A stretch of DNA of 64,000 bases from Dyadobacter jejuensis (GCF_003149085.1 NZ_QGDT01000001.1:558001-622000); one strand, 5' to 3'; positions 1 to 8,653 are shown, numbered from the stretch's first letter. Notes: generated by a model from the letters alone, not told the origin. Translations and numbers: made by a program.

Positions 1-529
1 TGCTATAGGCGGCTTTGGTCCACTCGCGACCGACCCCTTTTTTGGTAAGGTATTCTATCTCTGCCTCTCTGGATAGCTTCAGGTCACGGATGGGGGTGAT
101 AATTTCGGCTTCGGGGATGATGATCCGGAAGGCCATGTCGAAGCGCACTTGGTCGTTACCGGCTCCAGTACTTCCGTGGGCAATGGCATTTGCGCCAATT
201 TCCTTAGCATATTCTGCTACCGCTACGGCCTGGAACATCCGCTCGGCACTTACCGAGAGCGGATAGGTATTGTTCTTTAATACGTTTCCGAATATAAGGT
301 ATTTGATGCAGTCGTCGTAGTAAGACTGAGTCTTGACGATGGTAGCATGTTTTTTTACACCGAGTGCATATGCGTTGGCTTCAATAGTCTGTAGTTCGTC
401 CGCCGAAAAGCCTCCTGTATCGACAAGGACTGAGTATATTTCATAGCCTCTATCTTCGGCAAGGTACTTAACACAAAACGAGGTATCTAATCCTCCACTA
501 AACGCTAGAACTACTTTTGGCTTTGACAT
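1..529 (-). CDS. argG: Argininosuccinate synthase, N-terminal part (gene runs off the window)
   Basis: ATP-dependent joining of citrulline and aspartate, the penultimate step of arginine synthesis (cytosolic). About 176 N-terminal residues are visible. The protein begins MSKPKVVLAFSGGLDTS, which carries the SGGLDTS ATP-pyrophosphatase loop, and further on has the family stretch AHGSTGAGNDQVRFD. The ATG is at 527-529 (complement). The rest lies beyond position 1. The gene is 137 bp downstream of the GNAT gene on the same strand, and this GNAT-argG order resembles arginine operons of other Bacteroidota. A CAAAGTAA at 572-579 is close to a -7 element on this strand but has no good -33 partner, so whether argG has its own promoter is unclear. 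Confidence 0.95.
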   Translation of the reverse strand, partial: MSKPKVVLAFSGGLDTSFCVKYLAEDRGYEIYSVLVDTGGFSADELQTIEANAYALGVKKHATIVKTQSYYDDCIKYLIFGNVLKNNTYPLSVSAERMFQAVAVAEYAKEIGANAIAHGSTGAGNDQVRFDMAFRIIIPEAEIITPIRDLKLSREAEIEYLTKKGVGREWTKAAYS

Positions 530-666
530 TATGGGTATATATATGAGGTTTAAAGTTTTAATTCTAAAGTACAAAGTAACGAAAAAATACCTCGCAACAG
601 GCTTATAATGGCGGCCGGGCAAGGTATTCCAAGATATTTAAATCTGATTTTTTTACAGACAAGTAC

Positions 667-1374
667 TTAATGTACGAGTATGGCCCCGGCATTTTTCTTT
701 TTTGCGCGTTCTTCCCTACGCAACAGAATCCTTTGCTTGATGCGCATCCAACGCTCATACAAGCCCGACTCTTTTATGAAATCCCAGGAATTGCTTTCTT
801 TTACCACGGTATTTTTTTTATGATCATCAGGGTTGTACATCATTCCGGTGCATAGGCAATGTTTTTTGCCGGTACGCGTCAACACGTCATAGTTCACGCA
901 GCTAGCGCAGCCTTTCCAAAAAGATTCGTCGGCGGGCAGTTCGCTGAAAGTTACGGGTTCATAACCTAAGTCCGAGTTGATCTTCATCACGGGTAGGCTG
1001 GTGGTAATCCCTATGATTTTGGCATTGGGGTATTTTCTACGCGACAAATCGAAAGCCTTTTCTTTGATAGCCTTGGCCATGCCACTATTACGAAAGTTGG
1101 GGTGTACGATCAGTCCAGAGTTGGCTACGAACTTGCCGTGTTCCCAGGTTTCGATATAACAAAATCCTACCCATTCGCCCTCTATGGTCGTGGCAATAAT
1201 AGCCTTACCTTCCACCATCTTCTCCATGATATAAACAGGGGAGCGTTTGGCGATGCCAGTGCCCCGTTTTTTGGCACTTTCTTCCATTTCGGCGCATATC
1301 ACCTCGGCGTAGGAAAGATGGTCTTCACTGGCAGTTTGAACGATATACTTTTGAACTACTTCGGTATTTTTCAT
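667..1374 (-). CDS. GNAT-family N-acyltransferase of the arginine cluster (candidate glutamate N-acyltransferase)
   Basis: 235 residues with a GNAT fold: the acetyl-CoA loop RNSGMA follows the beta-strand GLIVHPNF at about residue 90, and a C-terminal Cys-containing segment (WKGCASCVNY...CLCTGM) plus a basic tail RREERAKKK follow. The acetyl-CoA binding motif is seen directly. The role is inferred: a GNAT gene sits directly upstream of argG in arginine operons of Bacteroidota, where it is the best candidate for the first step, acylation of glutamate (N-acetyl- or N-succinylglutamate). It does not look like a classical ArgA, which has a kinase-like domain. A -7 element TAATTTTG lies at 1402-1409 (complement), 28 bp upstream of the ATG. 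The cysteine-rich patch is unusual for a GNAT and may bind metal or be redox active. Confidence 0.8.
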   Translation of the reverse strand: MKNTEVVQKYIVQTASEDHLSYAEVICAEMEESAKKRGTGIAKRSPVYIMEKMVEGKAIIATTIEGEWVGFCYIETWEHGKFVANSGLIVHPNFRNSGMAKAIKEKAFDLSRRKYPNAKIIGITTSLPVMKINSDLGYEPVTFSELPADESFWKGCASCVNYDVLTRTGKKHCLCTGMMYNPDDHKKNTVVKESNSWDFIKESGLYERWMRIKQRILLRREERAKKKNAGAILVH

Positions 1375-1401
1375 GAATGATTATTCTGATAAGAATCGGA
1401 A

Positions 1402-1409
1402 CAAAATTA
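1402..1409 (-). promoter_or_regulatory. Bacteroidota -7 element upstream of the GNAT-argG unit
   Basis: Reads TAATTTTG on the minus strand, an exact match to TAnnTTTG. No TTTG is seen 19-21 bp upstream, so only the -7 half is supported. Confidence 0.4.
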
Positions 1410-1738
1410 AATAACCCCAGAACGGAAACGATGGGACGTTGGTAATGAAATTGTAATGCTTTGGGGGGAGAACATTTGCCACGTAGGCAAAATAATATCA
1501 TGCGGTCCGGCAGGACCTAAATCGGAATGGTGTAGTATGAAAAACAGTAAGTATGCCGTTGTTATTCATTGACTTGTTGTCGTGTAAGAAGTTGCAAATT
1601 TTGCACAAATATTATTTACTACAAAGGAACAGATCAATTATTTTTCTGGTTCAGATTTTATAAGAAAATTGCAGATAAACCGAATTGACCATTTCCCGGA
1701 AGATAAGACGTATTTATGGAAGAATGGTAACCCGATGT
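1410..1738. other. Intergenic region between divergent GNAT and aat genes
   Basis: About 330 bp with no gene that I can support. It has only small inverted repeats: TTTGCC-N5-GGCAAA near 1489-1505 and GGTCC-N4-GGACC near 1503-1518. No tRNA or conserved open frame is seen. It must hold the promoter of aat, but no clear TAnnTTTG element stands out on the plus strand. Confidence 0.5.
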
Positions 1739-2380
1739 ATGGAAAATGAGCAAACTTTTTTTGATGTAGAGGATCTTTTAAATGGCTATGTGAATGGCAT
1801 ATTTCCTATGGCCGATGCCGATGGCACCATCCATTGGTATGCTCCTGACCCTCGAGCCATCATACCTATTGAGCAATATAAACCTTCCCGGTCCTTACGA
1901 CCCATTCTTAACAAAAGGGTATTCGATATTAGGATCAACACCGCTTTTGAGGCGGTCATGAGGGGCTGTGCTTTGCCCCGACAGCATAACGACGACGAAG
2001 AAGATGGGACCTGGATATCTGAGCATATCATAGAGGTCTATACCCAGCTGCACGAATTGGGCTATGCCCATAGTGTGGAGGCATGGAAAGATGGCCAACT
2101 GGTAGGAGGGTTGTACGGAGTATGTATTCATGGCGCTTTTTTTGGAGAATCTATGTTCACTCAGATAAGTAATGCCTCTAAGGTGGCTTTTCATTATTTG
2201 ATAGCCATACTAAAGGCTAACGACTTCGCCTTGTTGGACACTCAGTTTATGAATGAAAACGTAAAACGGTATGGAGCCATTGAGATACCCCGAGCTACCT
2301 ATCTGAGCCTGCTGCACGATGCCCTACAGGAGCCTCGCCGTTTCGATCCGCAAGGCATACTTACGGAGGGTCATGCCTAG
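1739..2380 (+). CDS. aat: Leucyl/phenylalanyl-tRNA--protein transferase
   Basis: Transfers Leu or Phe from tRNA to N-terminal Arg/Lys of proteins, marking them for ClpAP/ClpS degradation (N-degron pathway, cytosol). The family core is clear: GYVNGIFPMAD, IHWYAPDPRAIIP, then GLYGVCIHGAFFGESMF and the C-terminal ALLDTQFMNENVKRYGA. I place the start at ATG 1739 (MENEQTFFDVEDLL), giving 213 residues. An upstream in-frame TTG at 1685 and ATG at 1724 are possible but add a basic segment not typical of the family. The gene stands alone between divergent GNAT and the downstream proBA operon, which has its own -7 element. Confidence 0.92.
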   Translation: MENEQTFFDVEDLLNGYVNGIFPMADADGTIHWYAPDPRAIIPIEQYKPSRSLRPILNKRVFDIRINTAFEAVMRGCALPRQHNDDEEDGTWISEHIIEVYTQLHELGYAHSVEAWKDGQLVGGLYGVCIHGAFFGESMFTQISNASKVAFHYLIAILKANDFALLDTQFMNENVKRYGAIEIPRATYLSLLHDALQEPRRFDPQGILTEGHA

Positions 2381-2428
2381 AAATGAATTCAGACCCGTAT
2401 TTCTGGCGGCTGTTTCATTCTAAAAGGG

Positions 2429-2436
2429 TACTTTTG
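2429..2436 (+). promoter_or_regulatory. -7 element of the proBA promoter
   Basis: TACTTTTG matches TAnnTTTG exactly, 83 bp upstream of proB. The -33 box is weak (TTCTG at 2401-2405). Confidence 0.45.
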
Positions 2437-2463
2437 CAGGACCGAGAATAAATTTACCAAAAT

Positions 2464-2501
2464 AGGTCTTGGCATTTACTTGCTAGGAAGGCTCAAGACC
2501 T
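2464..2501 (+). promoter_or_regulatory. Hairpin in the proBA leader
   Basis: Arms AGGTCTTG (2464-2471) and CAAGACCT (2494-2501) pair perfectly, within the transcribed leader between the -7 element and the proB start at 2519. There is no U-tract after it, so it is not an intrinsic terminator. It may affect translation or RNA stability, or be chance. Confidence 0.3.
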
Positions 2502-2518
2502 GTCAATAGCAACTGAAC

Positions 2519-3550
2519 GTGTCAAAACCAATACTAGTCATAAAATTCGGAACGGCATCGATCACTCTACCTTCTGGAGAGCCCGACAGTCGTGTCATAT
2601 CCGAAATTGCCCGCCAAGTGTCGGGCTTGCACCTCCACTACCGGATTATCTTGGTATCTTCTGGTGCAGTAGGGGCAGGAAAGTCCCAAATAAGGCGCTA
2701 TAAGGGAACGATGATCCAGCGGAAGGCCGCTGCTTCGGTAGGGAACCCTCTGTTGGTTGGGCTCTATGCCACGTTTTTTGCGCCCTTCAAAATCCATATC
2801 GCTCAAAGTCTATGTGAAAGACAACATTTCGCACATCGCAATAAGTTTTTACAGCTGAAACAGACCTTCGAGGAATTATGGCGTAGTAATATCATCCCCA
2901 TTGTGAACGAAAATGACGTGATCAGCGATAGGGAGTTGAAGTTTTCGGATAACGACGAGTTGGCTACCCTGCTGGCCGTAGGGTTCGGTGCGGAGACGCT
3001 CATGTACTGCACCTCCGTGGGCGGCTTGCTGGATGCCGACGGGAGTATCGTTCCCCAGGTTACCGATGTCAACGAGGTATTTAAACTGGTCCGGACGGAG
3101 AAATCCTTCTTAGGACTAGGCGGAATGGCTTCCAAGCTTACCTTCGCCAAGTTAGCCACTAGAATGGGCATCAGGGTGGTGATATTTGGGATGAACCAAC
3201 CCGACGAGTTGTTAAGGGCTTTGAAAGGGGAGGTGGGCACGGTGTTTATTCCAGGTAAAAGCACCCTTTCGGCTCGTAACCGGTGGTTGGGCAGTGGAGG
3301 GCTGGTGTCGGGCTACCTGAAGGTAGACGATGGAGCGGGAAAAGCTCTGCTCAAACGCAAAAGCCTTCTGGCCGTGGGGGTATTGGAAGTGATGGGTTCA
3401 TTTGAAGCCGGTGAGCTCATAGAAATTTATTCCTCCCAACAAGAAATGATAGCCGTGGCAAGGGCCAGAGCGACCTCACAGGCTATTCAGGAAAATATCA
3501 AAGCAAATAATTTTGAAGTGGCACATGCCAACGATATAGTATTATTATAA
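2519..3550 (+). CDS. proB: Glutamate 5-kinase
   Basis: First step of proline synthesis: ATP-dependent phosphorylation of glutamate to gamma-glutamyl phosphate (cytosol). 343 residues: an amino-acid kinase domain (VIKFGTASIT at the N-terminus, VSSGAVGAGK, NENDVISDRELKFSDND, GGMASKLTFAK) followed by a C-terminal PUA domain (GYLKVDDGAGKALLKRKSLLAVGV...). The start is GTG at 2519, the only start that keeps the N-terminal kinase strand. The stop TAA overlaps the proA start by one base (TAATG), so the two are translationally coupled and channel the unstable intermediate between the enzymes. Confidence 0.95.
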   Translation: MSKPILVIKFGTASITLPSGEPDSRVISEIARQVSGLHLHYRIILVSSGAVGAGKSQIRRYKGTMIQRKAAASVGNPLLVGLYATFFAPFKIHIAQSLCERQHFAHRNKFLQLKQTFEELWRSNIIPIVNENDVISDRELKFSDNDELATLLAVGFGAETLMYCTSVGGLLDADGSIVPQVTDVNEVFKLVRTEKSFLGLGGMASKLTFAKLATRMGIRVVIFGMNQPDELLRALKGEVGTVFIPGKSTLSARNRWLGSGGLVSGYLKVDDGAGKALLKRKSLLAVGVLEVMGSFEAGELIEIYSSQQEMIAVARARATSQAIQENIKANNFEVAHANDIVLL

Positions 3551-4797
3551 TGGAAACGATCATACCCTTATTGCAAGAAACCCATCAGGCGGCCGTGGCG
3601 GTTAGGCGGTTAACCGACCAACAACGATCCGAATTGCTCCTAGCACTTTCGGAAACCTTGGTGGCGAATGCCCCACTGATTGTAGTTGAAAATAAGAAAG
3701 ACCTCGACGTGATGTCCGACGAGGATCCTAAAAAGGATAGGCTCTTGCTCAACGAGCAGCGGATTCAAGCCATGGCCCAAAGCCTTGTTACGGTTGCCGC
3801 CCTGCCCGATCCGACGGGGGAGGTACTATTGGAGAAAACGATAGAGCAGGGGTTGCAACTCCAAAAAATTGCCGTTCCATTAGGAGTCGTTGGGGTAATA
3901 TATGAATCGCGACCCAACGTCACTGTCGATGTTGCCGCCCTTTGCCTGCGCTCAGCGAATGCTTGTGTATTAAAAGGAGGCAAGGAGGCGCATTACTCCA
4001 ATACCTGCCTGGTAGGGCTTATTCATGGAGTATTGGCGACTTTCGGAATTCCGGCAGCGGCCGTGCAACTGTTGCCTACAGGCCGGGAGTTCGTTGCCGA
4101 GCTGCTCAACGCAGTCCAATATGTGGACATCATCATTCCTAGAGGATCCGAAGGGCTCATTAAGTTTGTACGTCAAAACTCCTTAGTTCCTACCATCGAA
4201 ACGGGTGCAGGCGTCTGCCATACTTACGTAGAACAGACGGCTGATCTGGATATGGCGGCACAGATTGTGGTGAATGCCAAGGTATCGCGTCCTTCCGTTT
4301 GCAATGCCTTGGATACACTGGTTGTCGACAGGTCCGTTGCTTCCGCGCTGTTGCCTCGGTTAACTTCCGAGTTTAACAGGTATAACGTAGAGGTGTTTGC
4401 CGATCCGACTTCCTATCAGATATTACAAACAGTGGGCTATCCCCTATTACAGAAGGCAGCGGATTCCGACTTTGGCAGGGAATTTCTCGATTATAAATGC
4501 TCCATAAAAGTAGTAGATAACCTGGATGAGGCCTTAGATCATATTCGGGCGCATTCTTCACGTCATTCGGAAGCCATAGTTACCAAGGACCATGCGGCAT
4601 TGGAACGTTTCCTCAACGAGGTGGATGCCGCCGCCGTGTATGCGAATGCCTCCACCCGCTTTACCGATGGGGGGGTGTTTGCCTTGGGAGCCGAAATCGG
4701 GATCTCTACCCAGAAGCTACATGCCAGAGGGCCTTTTGCCTTGGAAAAACTTGTAACCGAAAAATGGGTGGTAAGAGGTAATGGTCAGGTTCGTTAG
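3550..4797 (+). CDS. proA: Glutamate-5-semialdehyde dehydrogenase (gamma-glutamyl phosphate reductase)
   Basis: NADPH reduction of gamma-glutamyl phosphate to glutamate-5-semialdehyde, the second proline step. 415 residues, the normal length. Family motifs: GVIYESRPNVTVDVAALCLRSAN (cofactor region), LKGGKEA, IIIPRGSEGLIKFV, the catalytic cysteine in RPSVCNALDTLVV, and ASTRFTDGGVFALGAEIGIST near the C-terminus. It overlaps proB by one base. The cysteine context is complete, so the enzyme should be active. Confidence 0.96.
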   Translation: METIIPLLQETHQAAVAVRRLTDQQRSELLLALSETLVANAPLIVVENKKDLDVMSDEDPKKDRLLLNEQRIQAMAQSLVTVAALPDPTGEVLLEKTIEQGLQLQKIAVPLGVVGVIYESRPNVTVDVAALCLRSANACVLKGGKEAHYSNTCLVGLIHGVLATFGIPAAAVQLLPTGREFVAELLNAVQYVDIIIPRGSEGLIKFVRQNSLVPTIETGAGVCHTYVEQTADLDMAAQIVVNAKVSRPSVCNALDTLVVDRSVASALLPRLTSEFNRYNVEVFADPTSYQILQTVGYPLLQKAADSDFGREFLDYKCSIKVVDNLDEALDHIRAHSSRHSEAIVTKDHAALERFLNEVDAAAVYANASTRFTDGGVFALGAEIGISTQKLHARGPFALEKLVTEKWVVRGNGQVR

Positions 4798-4833
4798 TTT
4801 CCAGTTTATATAAGCTTTTAGCGTGATTATCTT

Positions 4834-5919
4834 ATGAAAATTATTCCTTTGGAACAGCTGCAATCCTTGTCCGATCGGGCCATAAGCTTGCTGAAGTCCT
4901 TGATAGAAACTCCTTCTTTTAGTAAGGAGGAGTCCGAAACGGCAGCCATACTACAGGCTTTTTTCGATGGTCAGAATATTCCATTTCAGCGAAAACTGAA
5001 TAATATTTGGGCATTGAACAAACATTTTGACCCGTCCAAACCTACCTTATTGCTCAATTCGCACCACGATACCGTAAAGCCGAATAAGTCCTGGACCTTG
5101 GATCCTTTCCAGGCACAGGTCATCGAGGACAAACTTTATGGCCTTGGCAGTAACGATGCCGGTGGCTGCCTGGTTTCGCTGATCGCTACCTTTTGTCATT
5201 TCTATGAACGGGACGATCTTACCTATAACATCATATTGGCTGCCACGGCTGAGGAGGAGATATCGGGCAAGGAAGGCTTGGAGCTGGTAGTACCTGAACT
5301 TCCCGAAATAGCCTTCGCCATAGTAGGAGAGCCTACGGAGATGCACCTGGCGGTGGCCGAGAAGGGCCTGCTGGTGCTGGATTGTACGGCCAAGGGGCGC
5401 TCAGGCCATGCCGCACGCGACGAGGGTGATAACGCCATCTATAAGGCTCTAAAAGATATACAGTGGATTTCGAGCTATCAGTTTCCCAAAGTTTCACCCA
5501 CCCTCGGTCCGGTCAAAATGTCGGTAACCATCATTCAGGCAGGCACGCAGCATAATGTAGTGCCCGATCAGTGTAGCTTTACCATCGACGTGCGTGCCAC
5601 CGACCAATACACTTTGGAAGAGATTATTGAGGTGATAGAGGCACATATTGGTTCCGAAATTTCGCCTAGGTCTATTCGGCTTCGGCCTTCCAGCATACCC
5701 ATGGAACACCCTATTGTGCAGGCAGGAGTAGCCATGGGACGTAATACCTATGGGTCGCCCACCACGTCGGATCAGGCCTTGCTCGACTGCCCTTCTTTAA
5801 AGATGGGACCGGGCCATTCGGGACGTTCGCATAGTGCCGATGAGTTTATATATCTGCACGAGATTCCCGAAGGAATACAGCAGTATATCGCGATGGTGGA
5901 AAGTGTGGTAGGATCGTAA
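4834..5919 (+). CDS. M20-family deacylase, probable N-acyl-ornithine/citrulline deacylase (ArgE-like)
   Basis: Zinc-dependent hydrolase of the M20 (ArgE/DapE) family, 361 residues. Metal and catalytic motifs: NSHHDTVKP (first zinc His and catalytic Asp), GLGSNDAGG (bridging Asp), AATAEEEISG (catalytic Glu), VGEPTE, and the C-terminal GPGHSGRSHSADEF (zinc His). The lid/dimerisation domain (GRSGHAARDEGDNAI) is present. Context with proBA and the arginine genes suggests it removes the acyl group from N-acyl-ornithine or N-acyl-citrulline in arginine synthesis. In Bacteroides this acyl group is known to be succinyl, and whether the substrate here is succinyl or acetyl cannot be read from the sequence. 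It lies 36 bp after proA and is likely in the same operon. Confidence 0.85.
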   Translation: MKIIPLEQLQSLSDRAISLLKSLIETPSFSKEESETAAILQAFFDGQNIPFQRKLNNIWALNKHFDPSKPTLLLNSHHDTVKPNKSWTLDPFQAQVIEDKLYGLGSNDAGGCLVSLIATFCHFYERDDLTYNIILAATAEEEISGKEGLELVVPELPEIAFAIVGEPTEMHLAVAEKGLLVLDCTAKGRSGHAARDEGDNAIYKALKDIQWISSYQFPKVSPTLGPVKMSVTIIQAGTQHNVVPDQCSFTIDVRATDQYTLEEIIEVIEAHIGSEISPRSIRLRPSSIPMEHPIVQAGVAMGRNTYGSPTTSDQALLDCPSLKMGPGHSGRSHSADEFIYLHEIPEGIQQYIAMVESVVGS

Positions 5920-5954
5920 TGATAATCGATCGATAACCGTTAAATATAAGATTT

Positions 5955-6782
5955 ATGCGTTTCTACAGTGAAAATGATATCGCTCGCTTCGACAACGTAT
6001 CCTTCGTTTTTATAGAAACGGAGGAGCATGAATCCGTCTTTAAGATCATCCTGAATAGGCCAGAAAAGCGGAATGCCTTTACGCCCACCATGGCCGAGGA
6101 AATCGTGTTTGCTCTGGCCTATGCCCATTATAGCTCCCATATCCGTTGTGTAGTACTATCGGCTCGGGGGCCGGTATTCTGTGCTGGAGCCGATCTGAAC
6201 GCCTTCCACGATGCGTCGGTAGATACGCCGAATCCTACGCTACCCCGCCCCAATGAGCCCGTTAAGCTGGGCGATGCCTTCGCTCAGCTTTTCAAGCCGG
6301 CTATTGCCCAAGTCGAAGGGGCCGTTTTGGCTGGTGGCTTTTTACTTATTTGTGGCTGTACGTTTGTGTACACGATTCCGGAGGCGAAGTTTAGCTTACC
6401 CGAAGTGAAGCGGGGGATATGGCCTATGCAGGTTATGGCGTCACTGAGTGGTTTAGTGGCCGATCGTAAGATATTGGAGATGGCTATTACCGGCAGGTCT
6501 TATTCGGCCATGGAAGCCCTTAATATGGGCCTAGTGACGCAGCTGGAGCCACAAGAGACCCTTTCTGTACGCGTCCAAGAACTGGCCGAACTAATTGCTG
6601 GAAACGCTCCTTTAGCTATTATGGAGGGTATGAAGGCCTTCGCCGCCTTTAAAGATGTAGCAACGGATGAGCGGCACGGGTACCTGCAGGAAAAGTTACA
6701 GGCCATATTGCTATCCAAAGATGCAAAAGAGGGAGTATTGGCCTTTCGTGAAAAACGTAAGCCCAATTGGCAAGGAGAATAA
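5955..6782 (+). CDS. Enoyl-CoA hydratase/isomerase family protein
   Basis: Crotonase-fold enzyme, 275 residues. Oxyanion-hole segments are visible: FCAGADLNAF at about residue 76 and VEGAVLAGGFLLICGC at about 120, followed by FSLPEVKRGIWPMQVMA with the usual Glu. The likely reaction is hydration or isomerisation of an enoyl-CoA in fatty-acid or amino-acid breakdown. The exact substrate is not evident. It is 35 bp downstream of the ArgE-like gene, possibly co-transcribed, and faces the rng gene convergently with a 40 bp gap and no strong terminator hairpin. Confidence 0.85.
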   Translation: MRFYSENDIARFDNVSFVFIETEEHESVFKIILNRPEKRNAFTPTMAEEIVFALAYAHYSSHIRCVVLSARGPVFCAGADLNAFHDASVDTPNPTLPRPNEPVKLGDAFAQLFKPAIAQVEGAVLAGGFLLICGCTFVYTIPEAKFSLPEVKRGIWPMQVMASLSGLVADRKILEMAITGRSYSAMEALNMGLVTQLEPQETLSVRVQELAELIAGNAPLAIMEGMKAFAAFKDVATDERHGYLQEKLQAILLSKDAKEGVLAFREKRKPNWQGE

Positions 6783-6822
6783 GGTATGGGGAACCCAGGC
6801 TATCGGGTCCGCAACGCCTGAC

Positions 6823-8388
6823 TTAGCTGCCAGGGATGATTTCTATTTCTTCTCCATATTGATTATGGAATTTGAAATCGACTACTCCAAACGACGAGTC
6901 TTTCATAAGCCTCACCCAAGTTTTGTATTTGAAGAACCATTTCACCTGTTCCGATATAAGGCCTTTTGTGAAATAGGCGTATAAGAATGGATGTAGGGCG
7001 ATCATGATCCCCTTCTCGTTTTGCTTGGTGAGCATGTAATCGACATTATTGGCTATAATGTCGGAAACCAGGATACTGGCTTGAATGTTACCTGAGCCGC
7101 CACAAGTAGGGCATACCTCCCGAGTAACGATGTTCATCTCGGGCCTTACCCTCTGGCGGGTAATCTGCATGAGTCCAAATTTGGACAGGGGAAGAACGGT
7201 GTATTTAGAGCGCTCCCCTTTCATTTCGGTGCGCATGGTATCGAACAGAATCCTTTTGTTTTCTGCCTTCTTCATGTCGATAAAATCGATCACGATGATA
7301 CCACCCATATCCCGAAGCCGAAGCTGGCGGGCCACTTCCTTGGCTGCCTCAATGTTGACACTCAGCGCGGTCGCTTCTTGATCCTCTTCCGAGTTCGATT
7401 TGTTCCCACTGTTGACGTCTATCACATGGAGCGCTTCCGTGTGCTCTATGATCAGATAGCCTCCATTAGGAAGACTTACCGACCGACCAAAAAGAGATTT
7501 GATCTGCTTTTCGAGTCCGAATTGTTCAAAGATTTTATTCTTACCATTATGCAGCCTAAGGATGTTTTCCTTGTCGGGTGCTATGTTATGAATATAGGCT
7601 TTGATATCGTCATAAACGTCCTTAGAGTCGACGGTGATGCTATCGAAAGATTCGTTGAGCATATCGCGTATGATGGACGAGGCTCGGTTCATCTCTCCGA
7701 TAATTCGGTCTCTTGGCTTGGCATCCCGAAGGTTTTTGATGCCATTTTCCCATTTTTCCAGACAGTCCTGAAGGTCTTTGTTGAGGTCGTCTACGTGCGT
7801 TCCCTGAGCAACGGTACGAATAATGACCCCAAAGTTAGCAGGCTTGATGGACGATAGTAGCTTTTGAAGGCGCTGCCGCTCCTGCTTGTCGGTAATCTTT
7901 TTGGAGAGATTGACCGAGTTGGAAAATGGAACTAAGACGATGTAACGGCCTGCAATAGAAATATCGCAGGATAGGCGGGGACCTTTTGTGGAGATGGGTT
8001 CCTTGACAATCTGGACCAAAATAGGCTGGTTTCTAGAAAGCACCTTGTCTATTTTGCCCAGTTTCTCAATTTCGGGCTCCATTTTGAAGTTATTCAGCTT
8101 GCCTGTCGACTGCCCACGTTTAGCAATAGTGTCCTTGGTGAGTTTGTTGAGCGAATTAATATTGGGACCTAGATCCAAATAATGCAGAAATGCGTCTTTC
8201 TCGAAACCTACGTCTACAAAGGCCGCATTGAGGCCCGATACTAGCTTTCGAACGGTACCTAGGTATATATCTCCTACAGTAAAGTTCTGGTCTGGTACTT
8301 CGACGTGGTATTCTAATAGACGTTTATCCTGCAAAAGGGCAATACGTTCTCCCTTTTGAGTAGAATTTATAAGTAATTCGTTACTCAA
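6823..8388 (-). CDS. rng: Ribonuclease E/G family endoribonuclease
   Basis: Single-strand-specific endonuclease for rRNA 5' maturation and mRNA decay, 521 residues. N-terminal S1 domain (residues about 35-120: FTVGDIYLGTVRKLVSGLNAAFVDVGFEKDAFLHY is recognisable in parts), RNase H-like and DNase I-like catalytic parts with the two Asp-containing motifs IDVNSG and IVIDFIDM, and the zinc-link cysteines C426-P-T-C429-GGSG. The start codon is TTG at 8388: the preceding codons give no ATG, and MSNELLINSTQ is the usual N-terminus of this family in the phylum. No RNase E-type C-terminal scaffold is present, so it is RNase G-like. Confidence 0.94.
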   Translation of the reverse strand: MSNELLINSTQKGERIALLQDKRLLEYHVEVPDQNFTVGDIYLGTVRKLVSGLNAAFVDVGFEKDAFLHYLDLGPNINSLNKLTKDTIAKRGQSTGKLNNFKMEPEIEKLGKIDKVLSRNQPILVQIVKEPISTKGPRLSCDISIAGRYIVLVPFSNSVNLSKKITDKQERQRLQKLLSSIKPANFGVIIRTVAQGTHVDDLNKDLQDCLEKWENGIKNLRDAKPRDRIIGEMNRASSIIRDMLNESFDSITVDSKDVYDDIKAYIHNIAPDKENILRLHNGKNKIFEQFGLEKQIKSLFGRSVSLPNGGYLIIEHTEALHVIDVNSGNKSNSEEDQEATALSVNIEAAKEVARQLRLRDMGGIIVIDFIDMKKAENKRILFDTMRTEMKGERSKYTVLPLSKFGLMQITRQRVRPEMNIVTREVCPTCGGSGNIQASILVSDIIANNVDYMLTKQNEKGIMIALHPFLYAYFTKGLISEQVKWFFKYKTWVRLMKDSSFGVVDFKFHNQYGEEIEIIPGS

Positions 8389-8478
8389 TGTAAAACCAAC
8401 CTAATGGCCGTATAAAGTTAAACTTAGCATCCAAGCATCATGATGAGCCGGAATAAAAACTGAATGGGGGAAAATAAA

Positions 8479-8519
8479 ATCTATGGTCGGAGCAGGGAAT
8501 GCCAAGTCCGACCATAGAT
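8479..8519 (-). terminator. Intrinsic terminator after the mS38-like gene
   Basis: Perfect 13 bp stem (8479-8491 with 8507-8519). On the minus strand it is followed by ATTTTATTTT. It begins 4 bp after the stop of the 29-codon gene and separates the HU operon from rng. Confidence 0.8.
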
Positions 8520-8522
8520 ATA

Positions 8523-8612
8523 TTATTTCTTCTTATGTCTGTTTTTTCTTAGACGTTTTTTTCTTTTGTGAGTGGAGATCTTATGTCTCTTCCTTTTCTT
8601 TCCGCAAGGCAT
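8523..8612 (-). CDS. AURKAIP1/COX24-domain small basic protein (mS38-like ribosomal protein)
   Basis: A 29-residue, extremely basic protein beginning MPCGKKRKRHKIS and ending RKNRHKKK. It matches the short conserved Bacteroidota protein annotated as AURKAIP1/COX24-domain, a domain shared with mitoribosomal protein mS38. It is therefore probably a small-subunit ribosomal component. More than half of its residues are Lys, Arg or His. It is too short for ordinary ORF thresholds and is easily missed. It lies 41 bp downstream of the TPR gene, ends in a strong intrinsic terminator, and is probably co-transcribed with HU and TPR. Confidence 0.85.
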   Translation of the reverse strand: MPCGKKRKRHKISTHKRKKRLRKNRHKKK

Positions 8613-8653
8613 ATTGATATCGTTTATAATAATTAAATTGTTTTCTTACGCTT

